From Liolophura sinensis (taxonomy: Eukaryota; Mollusca; Polyplacophora; Chitonida; Chitonidae), in the NCBI RefSeq assembly GCF_032854445.1, contig NC_088302.1:11835338-11899337 (forward strand): DNA of 64,000 bases, in the 5' to 3' direction. A program made the position numbers and the translations under genes. Positions 39,263 through 53,183 of the stretch are shown here, piece after piece; position 1 is the stretch's first letter; each line of letters begins with the position of its first letter. The notes under the pieces were generated by a model. The model did no database searches. It saw nothing but the letters and a program-made list of their open reading frames with translations, and was not told the DNA's origin.

Positions 39263-40424
39263 CAGTGGTGACAGAAAGCAGACCCTCTGTCAGTTTACTG
39301 TGACATGCCAGATTTCTGCATGGCAGTGTGTGCTAGTGAGGCAGCACAAAACATGTATTAGTACACAGAGACGCAGATGTGATACATGACTAAAGATAGC
39401 AAACTGTACACGTATACAAATATGTGTATAGAGCAGACTATCCTCCGGGAGCCTGGGAACATGAGCTGCTTTGTGAACGACTTGGATTTCAATGAATGAA
39501 ACCCACATGCCTCCTAATTTTAACAGACATGCTATGTACTTATTTATCGACAGAAGCTGCAGTGTCAGTATGCATGTGTGTGTCTGTAGAGTATGGGAAC
39601 CTTGCCATGTAAACAACTGTAAACAAGTTGAACTGAAATTGAACAACTCGAATAACAAATAAACAAATTTCACAAATTTTTATCTCATTTTCCGTGTTCT
39701 CAACATGTAATTTCACAGCCAATAGAAGTGTACATGTATGTTGTTGTTTCACTGTAAACAAAAGCAGCCACAATATAATCAAATATATATACACATATAT
39801 AGATACATAGATAATGTTACAGGTTAAAAAAGCAGCCTTTTGTCTTTACATGTATGAACAGAACTAGTAGAATATGATTCGTTAACAATTATAATTGGCT
39901 CTATACATGTATGTCTGCTTCATGAGATAAATTCTAATCAACCTCTCTTTTTACAATCTTAAAATCAGGCACCATTTAAGTGACCTTGCACACTGACCTT
40001 TTTGAAAGCTACATGCCTTCCTTTTTCTCTCCACATTTGCATGTAAGCATCCAGAACCGAACTTTAAGACTACAAAATTAATGTCATTAGGAAATTTATG
40101 GTATTTTCTTCACAAAACATTCACTGAATGCTTAAGTAACATTTATTTTCCCACATATGGTTTGTGTTGTTGTTGAGTTTCTGTGACCTCTTACAGGCAT
40201 CAACTTTCTGTGAGACATTCTATACCTTATGCCCCTCTTGTGGTATTAAACCATTCTAAGGACAAATGGTTTGGGACTAGGATCTGGGAAATTTCACAAG
40301 TCACCAGTCACATGTTCTCATTTACTGAATAAACAAGACAACTAATCATAACAAATCTGACAAAATATACGCTGGATTTGAACTCTTCACTGCACACTTC
40401 TTAATGATACGAAACTTATTTCTG

Positions 40425-40551
40425 GGGCCAGTTTCATGAGGTGTACTTAGTGTTAAGTATCCCTTAGCTAAGTACACTTTATATCTACACAACACGTGTT
40501 TCAACTGTAGTTAAGGGCTTACTTAGCTTGGTGCGCTTCATGAATCCGGCC
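40425..40551 (+). mobile_element. MITE family 3, copy A
   Basis: About 127 bp with inverted ends: GGGCCAGTTTCATGAGGTGT at the left, GCGCTTCATGAATCCGGCC at the right. The interior contains two inverted TTAGCTAAGT-like blocks, so most of the element could fold on itself. Confidence 0.8.
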
Positions 40552-41218
40552 ATTATATGAATGAATATTATATATATTATATTCATGAATATGTTCATGA
40601 ATGAATATATTAACAGACGACTTTATCGGCATCTAGAAATGAAATTCTGACACACAGTAGCTCTATAGCAGGAACCATTTGGTCATTTAACCTCTGCTTT
40701 ACCAAATGTTAAATACCAAGTTATTTCCACACATTTCATGAAAACTTGGAAAGCGTTTTTATTCTAAAGAAATGTAGTTTTACAGTTCTGATTTATAGAT
40801 GTTTATATATTCACTCATGACTGGCAATGAGCGCTTCTACACTGATTTCTAAACGGTCACAGTTGCATGTATTTGAAGGTAAAACTCTCCTTGGGTATTA
40901 AAAGTGCAGGTGCTACACCACTGTAGTAAAGTTGTAATAATGTATGTGTAACACAGATCTCATAAAAGCCCCAGCTAGTCCACTTTTATATGCAAAATCA
41001 TATATTAACAGCTACACATGTTTCAAGCTTACTTCCTTGTCAGGCAAATAAAATGATCAACTGGAAATCAACCAGACAGCTTGTCAACAACTTTCTGTAG
41101 AGAAGGTTTGCATTATCAACATATATGCAGACTGACATTATAAATTTATCAGACATTCTAACCATGGTCCCATACTTTTTACTGAACATCCCTAACTTCT
41201 TTTCAAAGCAAACATGTG

Positions 41219-41389
41219 CATTATTTATTTATTTATTTGATGTTTTTTTTTTACACCATACTCATGAATATTTCACTTATACAACGGTGGCCAGCATTAT
41301 GGTGGGAGGAAACCGTGCAGAGCACAGGGGAAACCCACAACCATCCGCAGGCTGCTGGAAGACCTTCCCATGTACGGTTGGAGACAAAC
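41219..41389 (-). mobile_element. V-SINE, 5'-truncated
   Basis: Minus orientation. The ATTT tail, the GAATATTTCACTTATAC segment, the core and GCAGGCTGCTGGAAGACC are recognisable. It ends at GTTGGAGACAAA, before the tRNA-like head. Confidence 0.85.
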
Positions 41390-41861
41390 ATGTACATACA
41401 CCTACATACATCTTTCTATCTCAGGTTGATTACTCATCCTGGCTTGTATACCAAATTAAATGTACAAAAAACTTGTTGCCATGCATGTTTTATGCTGTTT
41501 CATGTACACTTCTTTTTAACATCAGGATGACTGTTCATCCTGGCATGTACACCACACTAAATGTGAAAATATGAAAAATGAAAATGTACAATATATAAGT
41601 AAAAAAAAAACGTCACCACAAAAACTGCACCAATCATAAGTAATCACAATTAAGCTTGCTCACATGATCACACAATGGGTGTACAGTACTTGATATTTGT
41701 ATAAATAACACAGGAAGTGGTATCACACAGGACCTTGACTAGAGAATGTAGTTCCTGTACAACATGGGTACAGTTATCAGCACAAACAACCTGCACACAT
41801 ACTCACATCCACTTGTCTACTGAGAGACTACTTTGTCCACTGATCTGCTTGTACACATACC

Positions 41862-42063
41862 ATAATTCTCCAACCTTGTCACATGTTTGTAAGGTGTTTA
41901 TTCAAGCACATTCTGAAGGTATTATACTGTTTTTTTTACTGAGAAAATTATACTTTTTAAGAAAACCTGAAACTGGCCAATACAATCAATATAGTTTTGT
42001 CTCCAAAGTCAAATTAAAATATGCAGTTGGTCTTTCATATATACAAAAAGGCTGAGAAATTAG
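41862..42063 (+). mobile_element. MITE family 1, copy F
   Basis: ATAATTCTCCAACCTTGTCA at the left, ACAAAAAGGCTGAGAAAT at the right. A small interior deletion removes part of the ATGCATAAATTGCAC block. Confidence 0.85.
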
Positions 42064-43880
42064 GGTACATGAGGTGTATGTATATTCAGAACATTACACA
42101 CAACTTCCATTAGCCAGCAGGATATTGAATACATTAATTAAAAACAATAACAGGTGGTATTCCAAGTTAATTTCCCATTTGGTACAAAATGGATGGTAGT
42201 TTTCATATGCACATACACACGCATATATGAACAGATGGCCACACCCATGTCTGCAACAGTATACAAGCACATCATCTAAACACATGCTGACATGCAAACT
42301 TTATCATTCACCCACAGACCCTTGCAGACAAACTTTTAATTAACATATACGGAAAGGAACTTTAAATAAACAACAGGTGAAAATTGCATGTTTAAACATG
42401 TATCAGAGTGTCATTTATAAATACATACATAGTATACATGTGCAAAACCATAACAATTTATAAATAAACTGGCATGAATTTTATAAACATACCACATGGG
42501 TGGTGATCCAGAGACAGTGAGGTAAATCCAAGTACCGACAGGTACACTCGGGACTGGTGAACAGGTAAATATATATCCAGATCCTATTCACTCAACTGTC
42601 CAACAGGTAAGAAAAAACTCAGGTATATTACAGGGCTGAGTCTGGAACAAATCAAGCATGTGCCCCCATTAAAGGAGGGTCAATAATCACCCCTGATGGG
42701 CATATAATGACAGCACAAACGTCTCGCAGGTGGGCAACGAGCAAATCAAACAGGTAAACCCCTGTCCTGAAGCGGTGAACAGTAGAATCAGCCTGCTTTA
42801 CAGGTACATGTACTCAGCCAGAGCTAATCTACTGGTAATCTACTGGAAAAAAATGTCTCTATTCGCTGTCAGATTATTCTCCCCACAAAATTGCATGCAG
42901 GCCGTATACAGGGCATAAAACCTGCAGCTGTAGGGCACAGATAAATTCATGTGACAGATTCGGTCAGAGAAATACTGCAGTCCTCTACAATGCACTTCTG
43001 TCACACATGGGCAACAACCTTGGAGCCGGCACAAGGCCCAGGGGTTTTACAAGGAAGTCAAGTCCAGTCCCCACCATGTGACAGCCAGGCTTTAGAGATC
43101 TGGTCTGTTTGACACCACGACAAAATCACACCGGTCGTCTGGAACACCAGGGTTATACATGTACCTTCATAATCATTTCAGGGATACCACCATATGAGCT
43201 CAAAAACAGTATGTGCGTCTTGTACCTGAAATATCTGAACGACAATTGAATTCTTCTGGGTGCTTTCCTCCGCCTATCAACACATAGCCTCAGGCCAGTA
43301 TAAGGGCACAAATGCTGTGCAGTTTTTACACGCTCTGAGGGGAACAAAAGGGTTATCGATCCTTTAGGCAGCCTCAGGTAAATCCTTGTGTGTGCTGGCG
43401 AACAGCATTACCTGCCCAGGTCAGACAAACGATCAACACCCCCAGTTCTGTGGCTTCTCTCTAGGCTGCTGACTGTAACACTCAATCCTCCCCTCACATG
43501 TAAAAGCAAACAGGCGTCCTGCGGGTGTCTTCTCCAAAATGGTGCCCGTGCCACAGAACACTGACAACTGAAAATACTTATTGTGCTTCTGACCCTGTTA
43601 ACCATAGAGCATGCAAGAGCATGGGCTAGTCCAAATGAGCATTCATTTAAGTAATAGAGTAGGAAGTAATAATAACTTTGATGTGCCAGATATTAAGTAA
43701 CAAGCAATTCTAATTTACAAATACTCAATGTGTCTGGAGTTATGTGTCGAATGATACATGTAGATGTATGTGAAGAACCATCATAAATTACAACTCTCAG
43801 ATAAGGAAAAGATTATTGTAACTTCCGTGTAGCAGAGGAGTAAGGAGAAATTATACACAAACACATTGGCGTCATCTGTG

Positions 43881-44630
43881 TAGTTGTGTAGTATGAGTCG
43901 ATATCATATGCCTGGTTGTGTTCTGTGAGCAGTTATCATTTGCCTGGTTGTGTTCTGTGAGCAATTATCATTTGCCTGGTTGTGTTCTGTGAGCAATTAT
44001 CATTTGCCTGGTTGTGTTGTGTAAGCAATTATCATTTGCCTGGTTGTGTTCTGTGAGCAATTATCATTTGCCTGGTTGTGTTCTGTGAGCAATTATCATT
44101 TGCCTGGTTGTGTTGTGTGCACACTTATCATTTGCACAGTTGTGCTGTGTGAGCAGTTATCATTTGCTTGGTTGTATTCTGTGAGCAATTATCATTTGCC
44201 TCGTTGTGTTGTGTGCACACTTATCATTTGCACAGTTGTGTTATGTGAGCAGTTATCATTTGCCTGGTTGTGTTCTGTGAGCAATTATCATTTGCCTGGT
44301 TGTGTTCTGTGAGCAATTATCATTTGCCTGGTTGTGTTGTGTGCACACTTATCATTTGCCTGGTTGTGTTGTGTGCACACTTATCATTTGCACAGTTGTG
44401 TTATGTGAGCAGTTATCATTTCATGGTTGTGTTCTGTGAGCAATCATCATTTGCATGGTTGTGTTGTATGAGCAGTATCATTTGCCCGGTTGTGTTGTTT
44501 AAGCAGTTTTCATTTGGCTGATTTTGTTGTATGAGCAGTCACCATTTGCCTGGTTGTGTTGTATGAGTAGTATCATATGTGTGGTTATGATGTATGAGTA
44601 GAATCATTTGCCTGGTTATGTTATACATGA
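43881..44630 (+). repeat. 32 bp minisatellite
   Basis: About 23 copies of a unit with GTGAGCAATTATCATTTGCC and TGGTTGTGTTCT. Variants with GTGTGCACACTTATC and TTGCACAGTTGTG recur as blocks. Both edges are diverged. Confidence 0.95.
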
Positions 44631-46241
44631 AGCTGCAACACATCCCAAGCTGTAGTGCATCACATCATATCCGTGTCGGGGTCCATTCTGGTTCCCCTCA
44701 CACACACACACAGACACACATTGTTTATCAGCAGAGCTCCATCCATCCTGGATTTCCGTGGCCCACGTCTCTTATCCCGCTTACGTCACCTGTGCAGTTA
44801 AAGCTCTGCCAGATCAAGCCCCGCCCAGTTGTACAACGTGACCCACCACCTCAAACAGCTTTGTGAGTTCGGCCAGGTTCACCCATTCTGCCATATTATC
44901 ACCCACGAAATCCTAAACCGGGCAACCCCTCCCACTCACCCAACACACATAAACCTGCCCAGCAAGAATTATTTAATTTTGGAGAGCTATTTGTATAAAA
45001 CGACACAAACACAGAGACAGGGCATCTCCTCCTACATCAGACATTTTATCAGTCTTAACTTGTGCGAAACATGAAGCAACTGGGTCTTTCTAAGAGGTCT
45101 AATGTATATACATGAAACAGACCAACATTGTCTGCATCGTTTAGGTAATCTGCATGATGTTAACACTTTGAAATCATCCATCCCAACACACAGGTACTAT
45201 ATGTTCTTGGCAGAGCAGACTCTGAATGTAGTCACAATATGTGACTATATACCTGTAAGCACTTGGGTCATGTTAGTTATAGTATCTCATTAGAATAGCT
45301 GGATTCTTTTCACTACACCATATACTGGCCACTCACAAAACTGTACATGGGTAAGCAGTGCATGTACCCGCTGTCAAGCCATGGTGAGATCTCTGTTGTA
45401 CACTCTGCATGATTGTGTTAATAAAACTCCTCATTAAGTTGTTTGTTTTGTTTTCTTTTGTATATTGTGATGTTCTTTGTTTTTTTATTCATAAATCTTT
45501 TTACTCTGGTGAAAAAGGTGACAGACACTGGGCAGGCCTCCAGTTAACATACACGTCAAAAACAAAATGAGAACTCAACCTCCAATCATACCCATGCAGC
45601 ACATGTACATACCATTAGTACTTTTCACACTATTACTGGCTGGATGGGCATATTTTACCCACATGTACAAACAGTTACAATTTCACGGATAAAGCACTGT
45701 AATTAACTTGTGAAATTAAGGATGAAAGTGAGGGAAGAGCTAAATTGGTACAGTATTTGATCATTAGTGACAGACAAAGAGAGCTTTTCACACTATCATA
45801 AAACATGAGCAACCCCATTTATGCAATCAAAAAGTTACACAAAAGTCATAGGGAAAACCTGTTCTACCTCAAATACATTTCTTGTAAAATTTCTTCACAT
45901 TTTAAAATAAATATCAATACAATTTCATAGTAATTTAATACAGGATTTGTTTCCTTCAGATGAGTTTTCATGTACTGGTTAACATTTCATGGTTAAAAAC
46001 TATCAAGGTAATGAGCGAATGACATTTTGTATTCACATGAACATAGTTCCTCTAAGAAAAATGAAACCATAAATTAACTAAGCGTAACAGGGCTTGTGAA
46101 ACATAAATTAAAAAAGCTTCTAAATTGGCAACATTTTTTAACTTACATTCTGACATACATGTTAGGGCAAGGCTGTAAATGAAAATAATCAGGTCTCCTA
46201 TTAACAAGTTTGCGTCAATGGCAGACTCGGGTTATAAGATG

Positions 46242-46844
46242 TTAAAGGGACATACCGCTGAAAGAAATTCAGAAATTTTGAGTTGGTTCAGCTAAAAACA
46301 AAAATGAGTGGCATTTGACTACTAACTAAACCTTCAGGGCCTATATTTTCCACAAAATGTCAACTAAGCAAAGTATGAGGGGAAATCCTTGACTGGTCTA
46401 AACTGTTTGCCTGACGAGATAACATGCAAATGAGGCAGCGCAAAGATTCCCACAATGCAACAAACCGCTCGTCGATCGTACATGTAAACAATACGATAGT
46501 CTGAAAGCAAATCGCAAAATTGATAATGTTTTGTAAAGTACTCATAATTTCCAATGGCGGAACTGAAGTTAACGGAAGTTAGACCCTATAATTACAAGTG
46601 CCGTGTCTGATATTTCAAATTCACCGAACATCGAGGTAACTGATTATGAAAATATCAGACTTTCTAAATACAGTGATTTGAGTGAGTTGATGGTCGAAGG
46701 GAAACCCTGGATAAAACTGAACATTCGATCATTCACTCAGTCAGATGCATGAACATGTCAGTACACATCTGAAGTCTCAGCTTTATGTAGATGAGGTCTA
46801 AAATAACAGCACAATTTTTTGATGTCAGTGGTATGTCCATTTAA
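46242..46844. mobile_element. 603 bp TIR element flanked by TTAA
   Basis: The left end TTAAAGGGACATACCGCTGA and the inverted right end (46825-46844) agree at 18 of 20 positions. TTAA is present at both outer edges. No transposase frame is visible inside. TTAA target sites are typical of piggyBac-type transposons, so a non-autonomous piggyBac-like element is the leading guess, but a PIF/Harbinger-type origin is not excluded. Confidence 0.75.
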
Positions 46845-47080
46845 AAATTGCCTGAAAAATTCAAACTTGGCTAGGTCACAATGATATGTACAATAATATT
46901 TACATGTTCGTCTGAAGATAACACAAATCCTCAATATCATCATTATCACACGCATTATCACATACAGTTTTGCATTTTTACAGTGACACCATTTGTTTGT
47001 TTCTCATTGATTCATTCACATTATAGGACTACTTAAGAGATTTTTGTGAAGTCCGATTAATTTCTTCTCATAGAAACTTT

Positions 47081-47134
47081 AACAAGTGTTGGCACAACAA
47101 GTGTTGGCACAACAAGTGTTGGCACAACAAGTGT
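47081..47134 (+). repeat. 15 bp tandem repeat
   Basis: AACAAGTGTTGGCAC repeated about 3.5 times without change. Confidence 0.95.
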
Positions 47135-48177
47135 CATTTTTCGGCTTCAGAACAAGCATTTTCACATGCTAATCTAAGAGAAATACAGTGATATAAATTT
47201 CACACAAAACTGCCAATAAACTTGCACCTCACCTTAATGGTTCAGCAATTAGGTCAGAATAAAATGAGTCCTCTGTCTAACACAGGTTTTATAGTTTTAC
47301 ACACATAAACCCCTAATGAAGACCAATTATGTCACCTGTGGCAAGTATTAAGGTTCGTACTACAACAGAGTAATTAATGCATTCCAACACTGTCAGGTGT
47401 CACATGAGAATGCACAGCGTCAACATTTACCTGTATCCAACCACATTCCAATCACACCAATCAAAGCAGGTGTTTAACCTCTGCTCTCTGGTTCATCATA
47501 TAGGAGAACAGCTACAATCTCATGATCTTATAAAACCAGAGGTAAAATCAGCCACTGACGCATGTCAGAACTAATGGTCTGTGAATACATGTACTTTATG
47601 AGAAGCATGATACATTTTGAGATAGTTGCCAATAAATGCTAAATGCCGTTTGCAATTTGTGAACAGAGGTTATTGTCCCTGTGACCTGCTTTGGTTGAAA
47701 TGTACAAATGAAATAGACAGATATAACACAGGACAAAGGAGGACAACACACCTGTATGTACATATACATACACATGTATCAATGGCTACCTCAAAGATAG
47801 ACAAAAGACAAATACATGTACACTAGATTCCTTTGCCCAAAGGCCATTTACTAAAAAAAACCTCACTAAACAACATCCAGAATTTCCGTAAGAGATTTCA
47901 ATAAATACTGAACTCTGAAATATACATGCACTTCATGATGTAAAGCTTAAACTGTTAACACAAAATTAAATATTCGTGTTTAAAAATGCCAAAAAATCAC
48001 TCAATATTCATACTTTGGTGATTTTCTAGAAAAAACAAAGCCACTCAGTGAGTATTGTGAATTTATGACAAGAAAGTTTAAATTAGTAAAAAATTAAATT
48101 TGTGTCATAAACAAATCAAACACGTCATCAAATATAACTTTACTCTGCAATCAACTGAAACCATACCTAGATTTATG

Positions 48178-48400
48178 TATTTATTTATTTATAATCTGAT
48201 TGGTGTTTTACATCATACATGAACACTTCACTTACAATGGTGGACAACGTGACGTATCATCGAACAAAACCGAGCAGAGCCCAGGGGAAACCCTTGATCA
48301 TGCACAAGTTGCTAGCAGACCTGAACGCTAAGGAAACCAGCATGAGCTGGACTTGAATTCACAACAACTGCATAGGTGAGAGGCTCTTCAGTCATTGTGC
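48178..48400 (-). mobile_element. V-SINE, degenerate, with head remnant
   Basis: Minus orientation. The tail (TTGGTGTTTTACATCATAC), the core, the GAGCTGGACTTGAATTCAC B-box region and GGTGAGAGGCTC are visible but heavily mutated. It appears to be an old copy. Confidence 0.8.
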
Positions 48401-48997
48401 TAACATCCCAAAACATCAAATGGTTTAGTCCAATGATTTTGAGATTTGGCAAATTGACAGCCGAACCCACCTTGTCAGTTTTTATACAGGCATGTCTGTT
48501 ATACCCTAGATATACATGTAGTGCACATAAATGTAATTCCTTTACCTGTTTTTTTCAACATTAGCATGGTGCAATATTTTGTATACAATGAATCGTAAGT
48601 TTAAGCAAACATTGAAAGCCCAGCCATGCTGTAATATTGTAAATACACAAAATCAGATTATACAAAAAAAAATAGAAGAAAAAAAAAACAGAAAGAAAAG
48701 GGAGAAAAAGCATGAAACCCTGATCACTATATCAGAAGCTACATGTGGCAAGGGGCCAGGCATGGAGGAATCGATGATTAATTGGGGATTATGTGTCAGA
48801 TGTACAACACATTGCCACCATTTCAGCCTTTATCCTGTCTCACAGCCAGAGGTTGGAGAATCAGAGCATGCTGTTATTGTAAGTACTCAGACATGACAGA
48901 CACTTATAACCCATGTGTTGATATGCTCCAAAGACCATATGTATACAATTTACACGGACTGTATATGGATGTAACTATTAAATAGCAAACAGGTGCA

Positions 48998-49450
48998 AAT
49001 AGGCATAATGGTACGCTGGTGGACAAGTAAAAAGGAAATAGACAAACTGATATAATTGTAGACTGGTGGACAAGTAACATTTTTTAAAAAGTCATCATCA
49101 TAGGCTGGTAAATTATGAAATAGGAATAATCATAGGTTGGTGGTCAAGTAAAATAGGAAATAGGCAATCATACATGTCAGTGGTGGACAAGTAAACCAGG
49201 ACATAGGCATAATCCTAGGCTGGTGGACAAGTAAAATAGGACATAGGCAGAATCCTAGGCTGGTGGACAACTAAAATAGGAAACAGGCAGAATCCTAGGC
49301 TGGTGGACAACTAAAATAGGAAATAGGCAGAATCCTGGACTGGTGGACAAGTAAACCACAAAATAGGCAGAATCCTGGGCAGGTGAACAAGTAAAAAATA
49401 GGAAATAAGCAGAATCCTAGGCTGATGAACAAGTAAATGGGCAATAGGGA
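48998..49450 (+). repeat. 40 bp minisatellite (49 kb)
   Basis: About 11 copies of a unit with AATCCTAGGCTGGTGGACAA and AAAATAGGAAATAGGCAG. The left copies are more diverged than the right ones. Confidence 0.9.
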
Positions 49451-51442
49451 ACGTATATGTACATATAGTTCCACATGTCAAATGTTGTTTAACCATTAAA
49501 TGAAAATATGAGCAAAAAAAAAAACCTCAATGTCAAGAGTAACTGGTATCAGTGCAGACACAATTAACAAAATACATGTTATCTTGGATGTCATCATATG
49601 TTGTATTGAAAAACATATAACAAACTATTTGTTAACATTTTGATTGCTGGATAATTGTCAGGTGGACAGGCACAAGCCGATCCTTTGTCACCAGGTATAT
49701 GTAACACAACTATTTCATGATATTCCACCCACACAGAAATGCCACTACAGATGACTACTGTTTATACAAGCACACGTCTTCCTCCCCTAAATTACAAAAC
49801 AAATGGTGGCCCTAATCTACACTGTATGATTATTACAAACATGCCCAAAAAATCCAGGTCAATCACCATTTGTTCAAAACCATATTATTAAAGTCCAGCA
49901 GTCCAGCTTGAGCCCACCAAGATGAGGTAAACTGGTGATAGGATTTAAAGCAGAAAAAAAAACACATAAAAAGGTTGCCAAAATCATATGAAAGAGCTTT
50001 AAAACTTATTTTCAAATATGGTCTTTACTATGTTTTTTTTTTAATGTTTCCAAAAAGAGTATTTGAAAATATTTTTGCATAGTGGATACTTGGGACCACC
50101 TCTTGGTACACATGTATAATCGTCTTTGAATGTAAATCTCTTAATTTGAATGTAAATTTGTTGTTTATATCCAAACACATGCAATTAATCTAAATGATGA
50201 TAATATGAATGAATACATTAAAAATGAGTTGCACATGTAATGAAGATTGTACACTCTAACTGGTACAATTCTACATGTTCAACAAGAATGGTGTGTGTTA
50301 CATCAAAAACTGAATCAAACATACAGTGCAGGTCAATGTCAGTGCTTTATCTTTTAATCTTTCAATGTGTTGGCAAAACCAAATGTATAATTCGCATAAC
50401 GTGCATTCACAGCCAATTTTTGTTTGTTTGCAAGGGTGTTTTAATGTTGTTTTCAGTCACTAATTGAACTGAGCTTAGGTCTGACTCCAGACATAGTACA
50501 TGTATACTAACATACTGTGTTTATAAAACACTTGTTCCCCCACCCTACCCCCCATTTCTCATACTCCTCTTTTATGAAAGTAAACAATCATGCTAATGTG
50601 TGAAGGCTGGCTGATTTCCCTTGTTAATTTAGTAGAGCTGTCCAAAGAAAGAGCAAATCTAACAAACATGCCCTGGGAAAATTATTTTTGTAAGTTGTTT
50701 TTGCCACTAGCATGCTTGGAGTATATTTTTTTGTAAATGTGAAGTACATGCATATATCCATGGCCTTTGAAGAGTATGATAGAAATATCCTTTAATACTA
50801 GAAAAGAAAAGGTTAGCCCATAAAGAACTGTAGAAGGATAAACATGTCTGCAGAAATAGTTTTTGAGGCCATAAAAATATTTTCATAGTTGTCACAATCT
50901 TGTAATCACTAATCACAAGATGTAATTTATTGTAAAACTACACAGGCACTAGAAGGGCCTTCATTCTGTGGGCGACAGGTACAGAAAGGAGAAAGGCGTG
51001 ATGGAGAGATTCAGCCAAGAAATGTCCACCTATGTGTAAATACCTGACAACAAGCAAAACACTTTTCAACCTCTTCTATCTGTGGATCAGTTTAATAGGT
51101 CGTTAATGGGATGAAAGGGGTCCATTCAGTGGCACTGCAAGGAGGCCTTATTAACCACAAGGGCTAATTCCTGGGCATTCACACAGCGGCCCTTGACCCA
51201 GACCGTGTTTACCCATGTCTTAGGTCAGGTAAATGCTAAACACGGAGAAGGCAGCATGGTAATGTCATGTCTAAACGGAGACATTATTGGGGCGGATAGT
51301 AGAGCAGTGAAATACCTAACAGAGGAGCGCTGTAACCCAATGGACAGCCTGCGTGAACATGTTCAGTGTTATCGGGGGACAGAGTCTGGTCCACTTTCTG
51401 GGATCATGAGGCTGGACTAACAACACATACTGTATGAGCCAA

Positions 51443-51568
51443 GGGTCGGTTTCATGAAGCGTACTTAGTGTTAAGTTACCCTTGGCTAAGTGCATTTTAT
51501 ATCTCTACAACATATGTTGTCATGGTAGTTATGGAAATCTTAGCTATGTGAGCTCATGAAAAAGGCCC
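51443..51568 (+). mobile_element. MITE family 3, copy B
   Basis: GGGTCGGTTTCATGAAGCGT at the left, GAGCTCATGAAAAAGGCCCC at the right. The interior AGTGTTAAGTTACCCTTGGC matches copy A. Confidence 0.8.
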
Positions 51569-53183
51569 CTGATCAAAATCTTAAAAGACTGAAAAGGCTG
51601 TTCCATCAAACTTACATGTAATCAGTGCCAAGCATGATTGACATTTTTACATTGTAACTTTCTGGCACCCTTAATTTTCTGTTACAATGTGTTACAAAAT
51701 AAAATGTCCTGTTTTATCCCTGCTCAGGATTCTGCACAGGGAGGCAAATAGAACAGCTGACCCTTTATCAACCATGGGTGGCTGCTCTCAGATCAGGTCT
51801 AAGGACACATGACCTTAGTTCAGCTGCAGACTTGTCCACCTGTTAATAAGGTCACCTCAGACAAACATGAAAGTGCACTGTTGATCTGAAATTCCACCTA
51901 AAAAATTTGACATAATTAACCAGCTCGCCAATAATACCTCAATATACATGCAACTTTAGTGTGGTTTACATGTACACAGAACTAGACAGCTTTCATTTTC
52001 CAAAATAGTCAGAAATATCTGAAATCAGTTATCACACATCAGTGAATACATTTACATGAACGTCACAAGCGGACCATTAAGGCCTCCATGAATGCATGCT
52101 CAGTCTTCAGGCTATCTTCAAAAGATATGAGTGTTGGGCGTAACCCAGACAACTCTAGTAGAGCTACAAAGTGCCCTACCTTAGTCTAAAGTTTTCATTG
52201 AGATGTTCACAGAAGTTCCTTTTTCCTCTTCAAGTTAATTTCTTTAAAATCCCTACATTTTTCATCCGCCAGAATAAAATTATTACCCTACCAACCATTC
52301 CTATATTTTTGTGACAGGGTCAGCTTACATCCAACAAGGTCTTTCTTAAGGATGGCTATATACAACTGAATGGTTTTAACTTTCCTAAATAGTGAGAAAT
52401 ATCTCAAATCACTCTTCAAACACTGAAGGTTCACATGTCAATATATACTGATCAAGAATTGAGATAACTCTCAGGCTGTTTCCCACGGTGTCTGAGTGAT
52501 CAACCGCCAAAGTCCTTTGACCATTCAGGGATTCTTTGCATTTCCCCAATTTGTCATCGTTGATCTCAATACTCATCAATTAGCACTGTTTTAACACTGA
52601 TTTCCTTACAGGTGACGGCCTAATTCATACAGAATCAACTGGTTTCTACCTACAGTGAAGTTATGTGAACACGAAACAGAACAACTAAGGCTCTTTCATC
52701 TAGATGCCGGAAGCCATGCATGACAGAAATGCCAGTAATGAAAACCATGCCACGGCGGTGTTAGGAGCTGAGGGCACATAGCGGCAGCACCAAGCCATGG
52801 TCATGATACCATACATAAAATTCTTTGTGGAGCAGAACCTGGTCCTACAGTAAAAACATAACAATGGTCAATAAGGAATTTCTTTGTTGGTTTTTTTTAT
52901 TCTTTCAAATGAAAATTACAGTAATTTAAAAGAAATAAACACCCAAGAAAACATGAAAAATTACATAAAAATCCCAATAAATACACAGGTATAGTAGGGT
53001 CATATTGGGGGTAGTGGATTAGGCCACAGACCCAATCTTAAATGATGCTCTTATACAGATGACTCAAAATGTACTTATTTAGATACATGTTATATAGTGT
53101 ACTTACAATCATGATTTTATTTTCTTCTTCCTAGAGGATTGAAAATTATTTTTGAACAATGTCCTTGTTTAATTATACTTACA

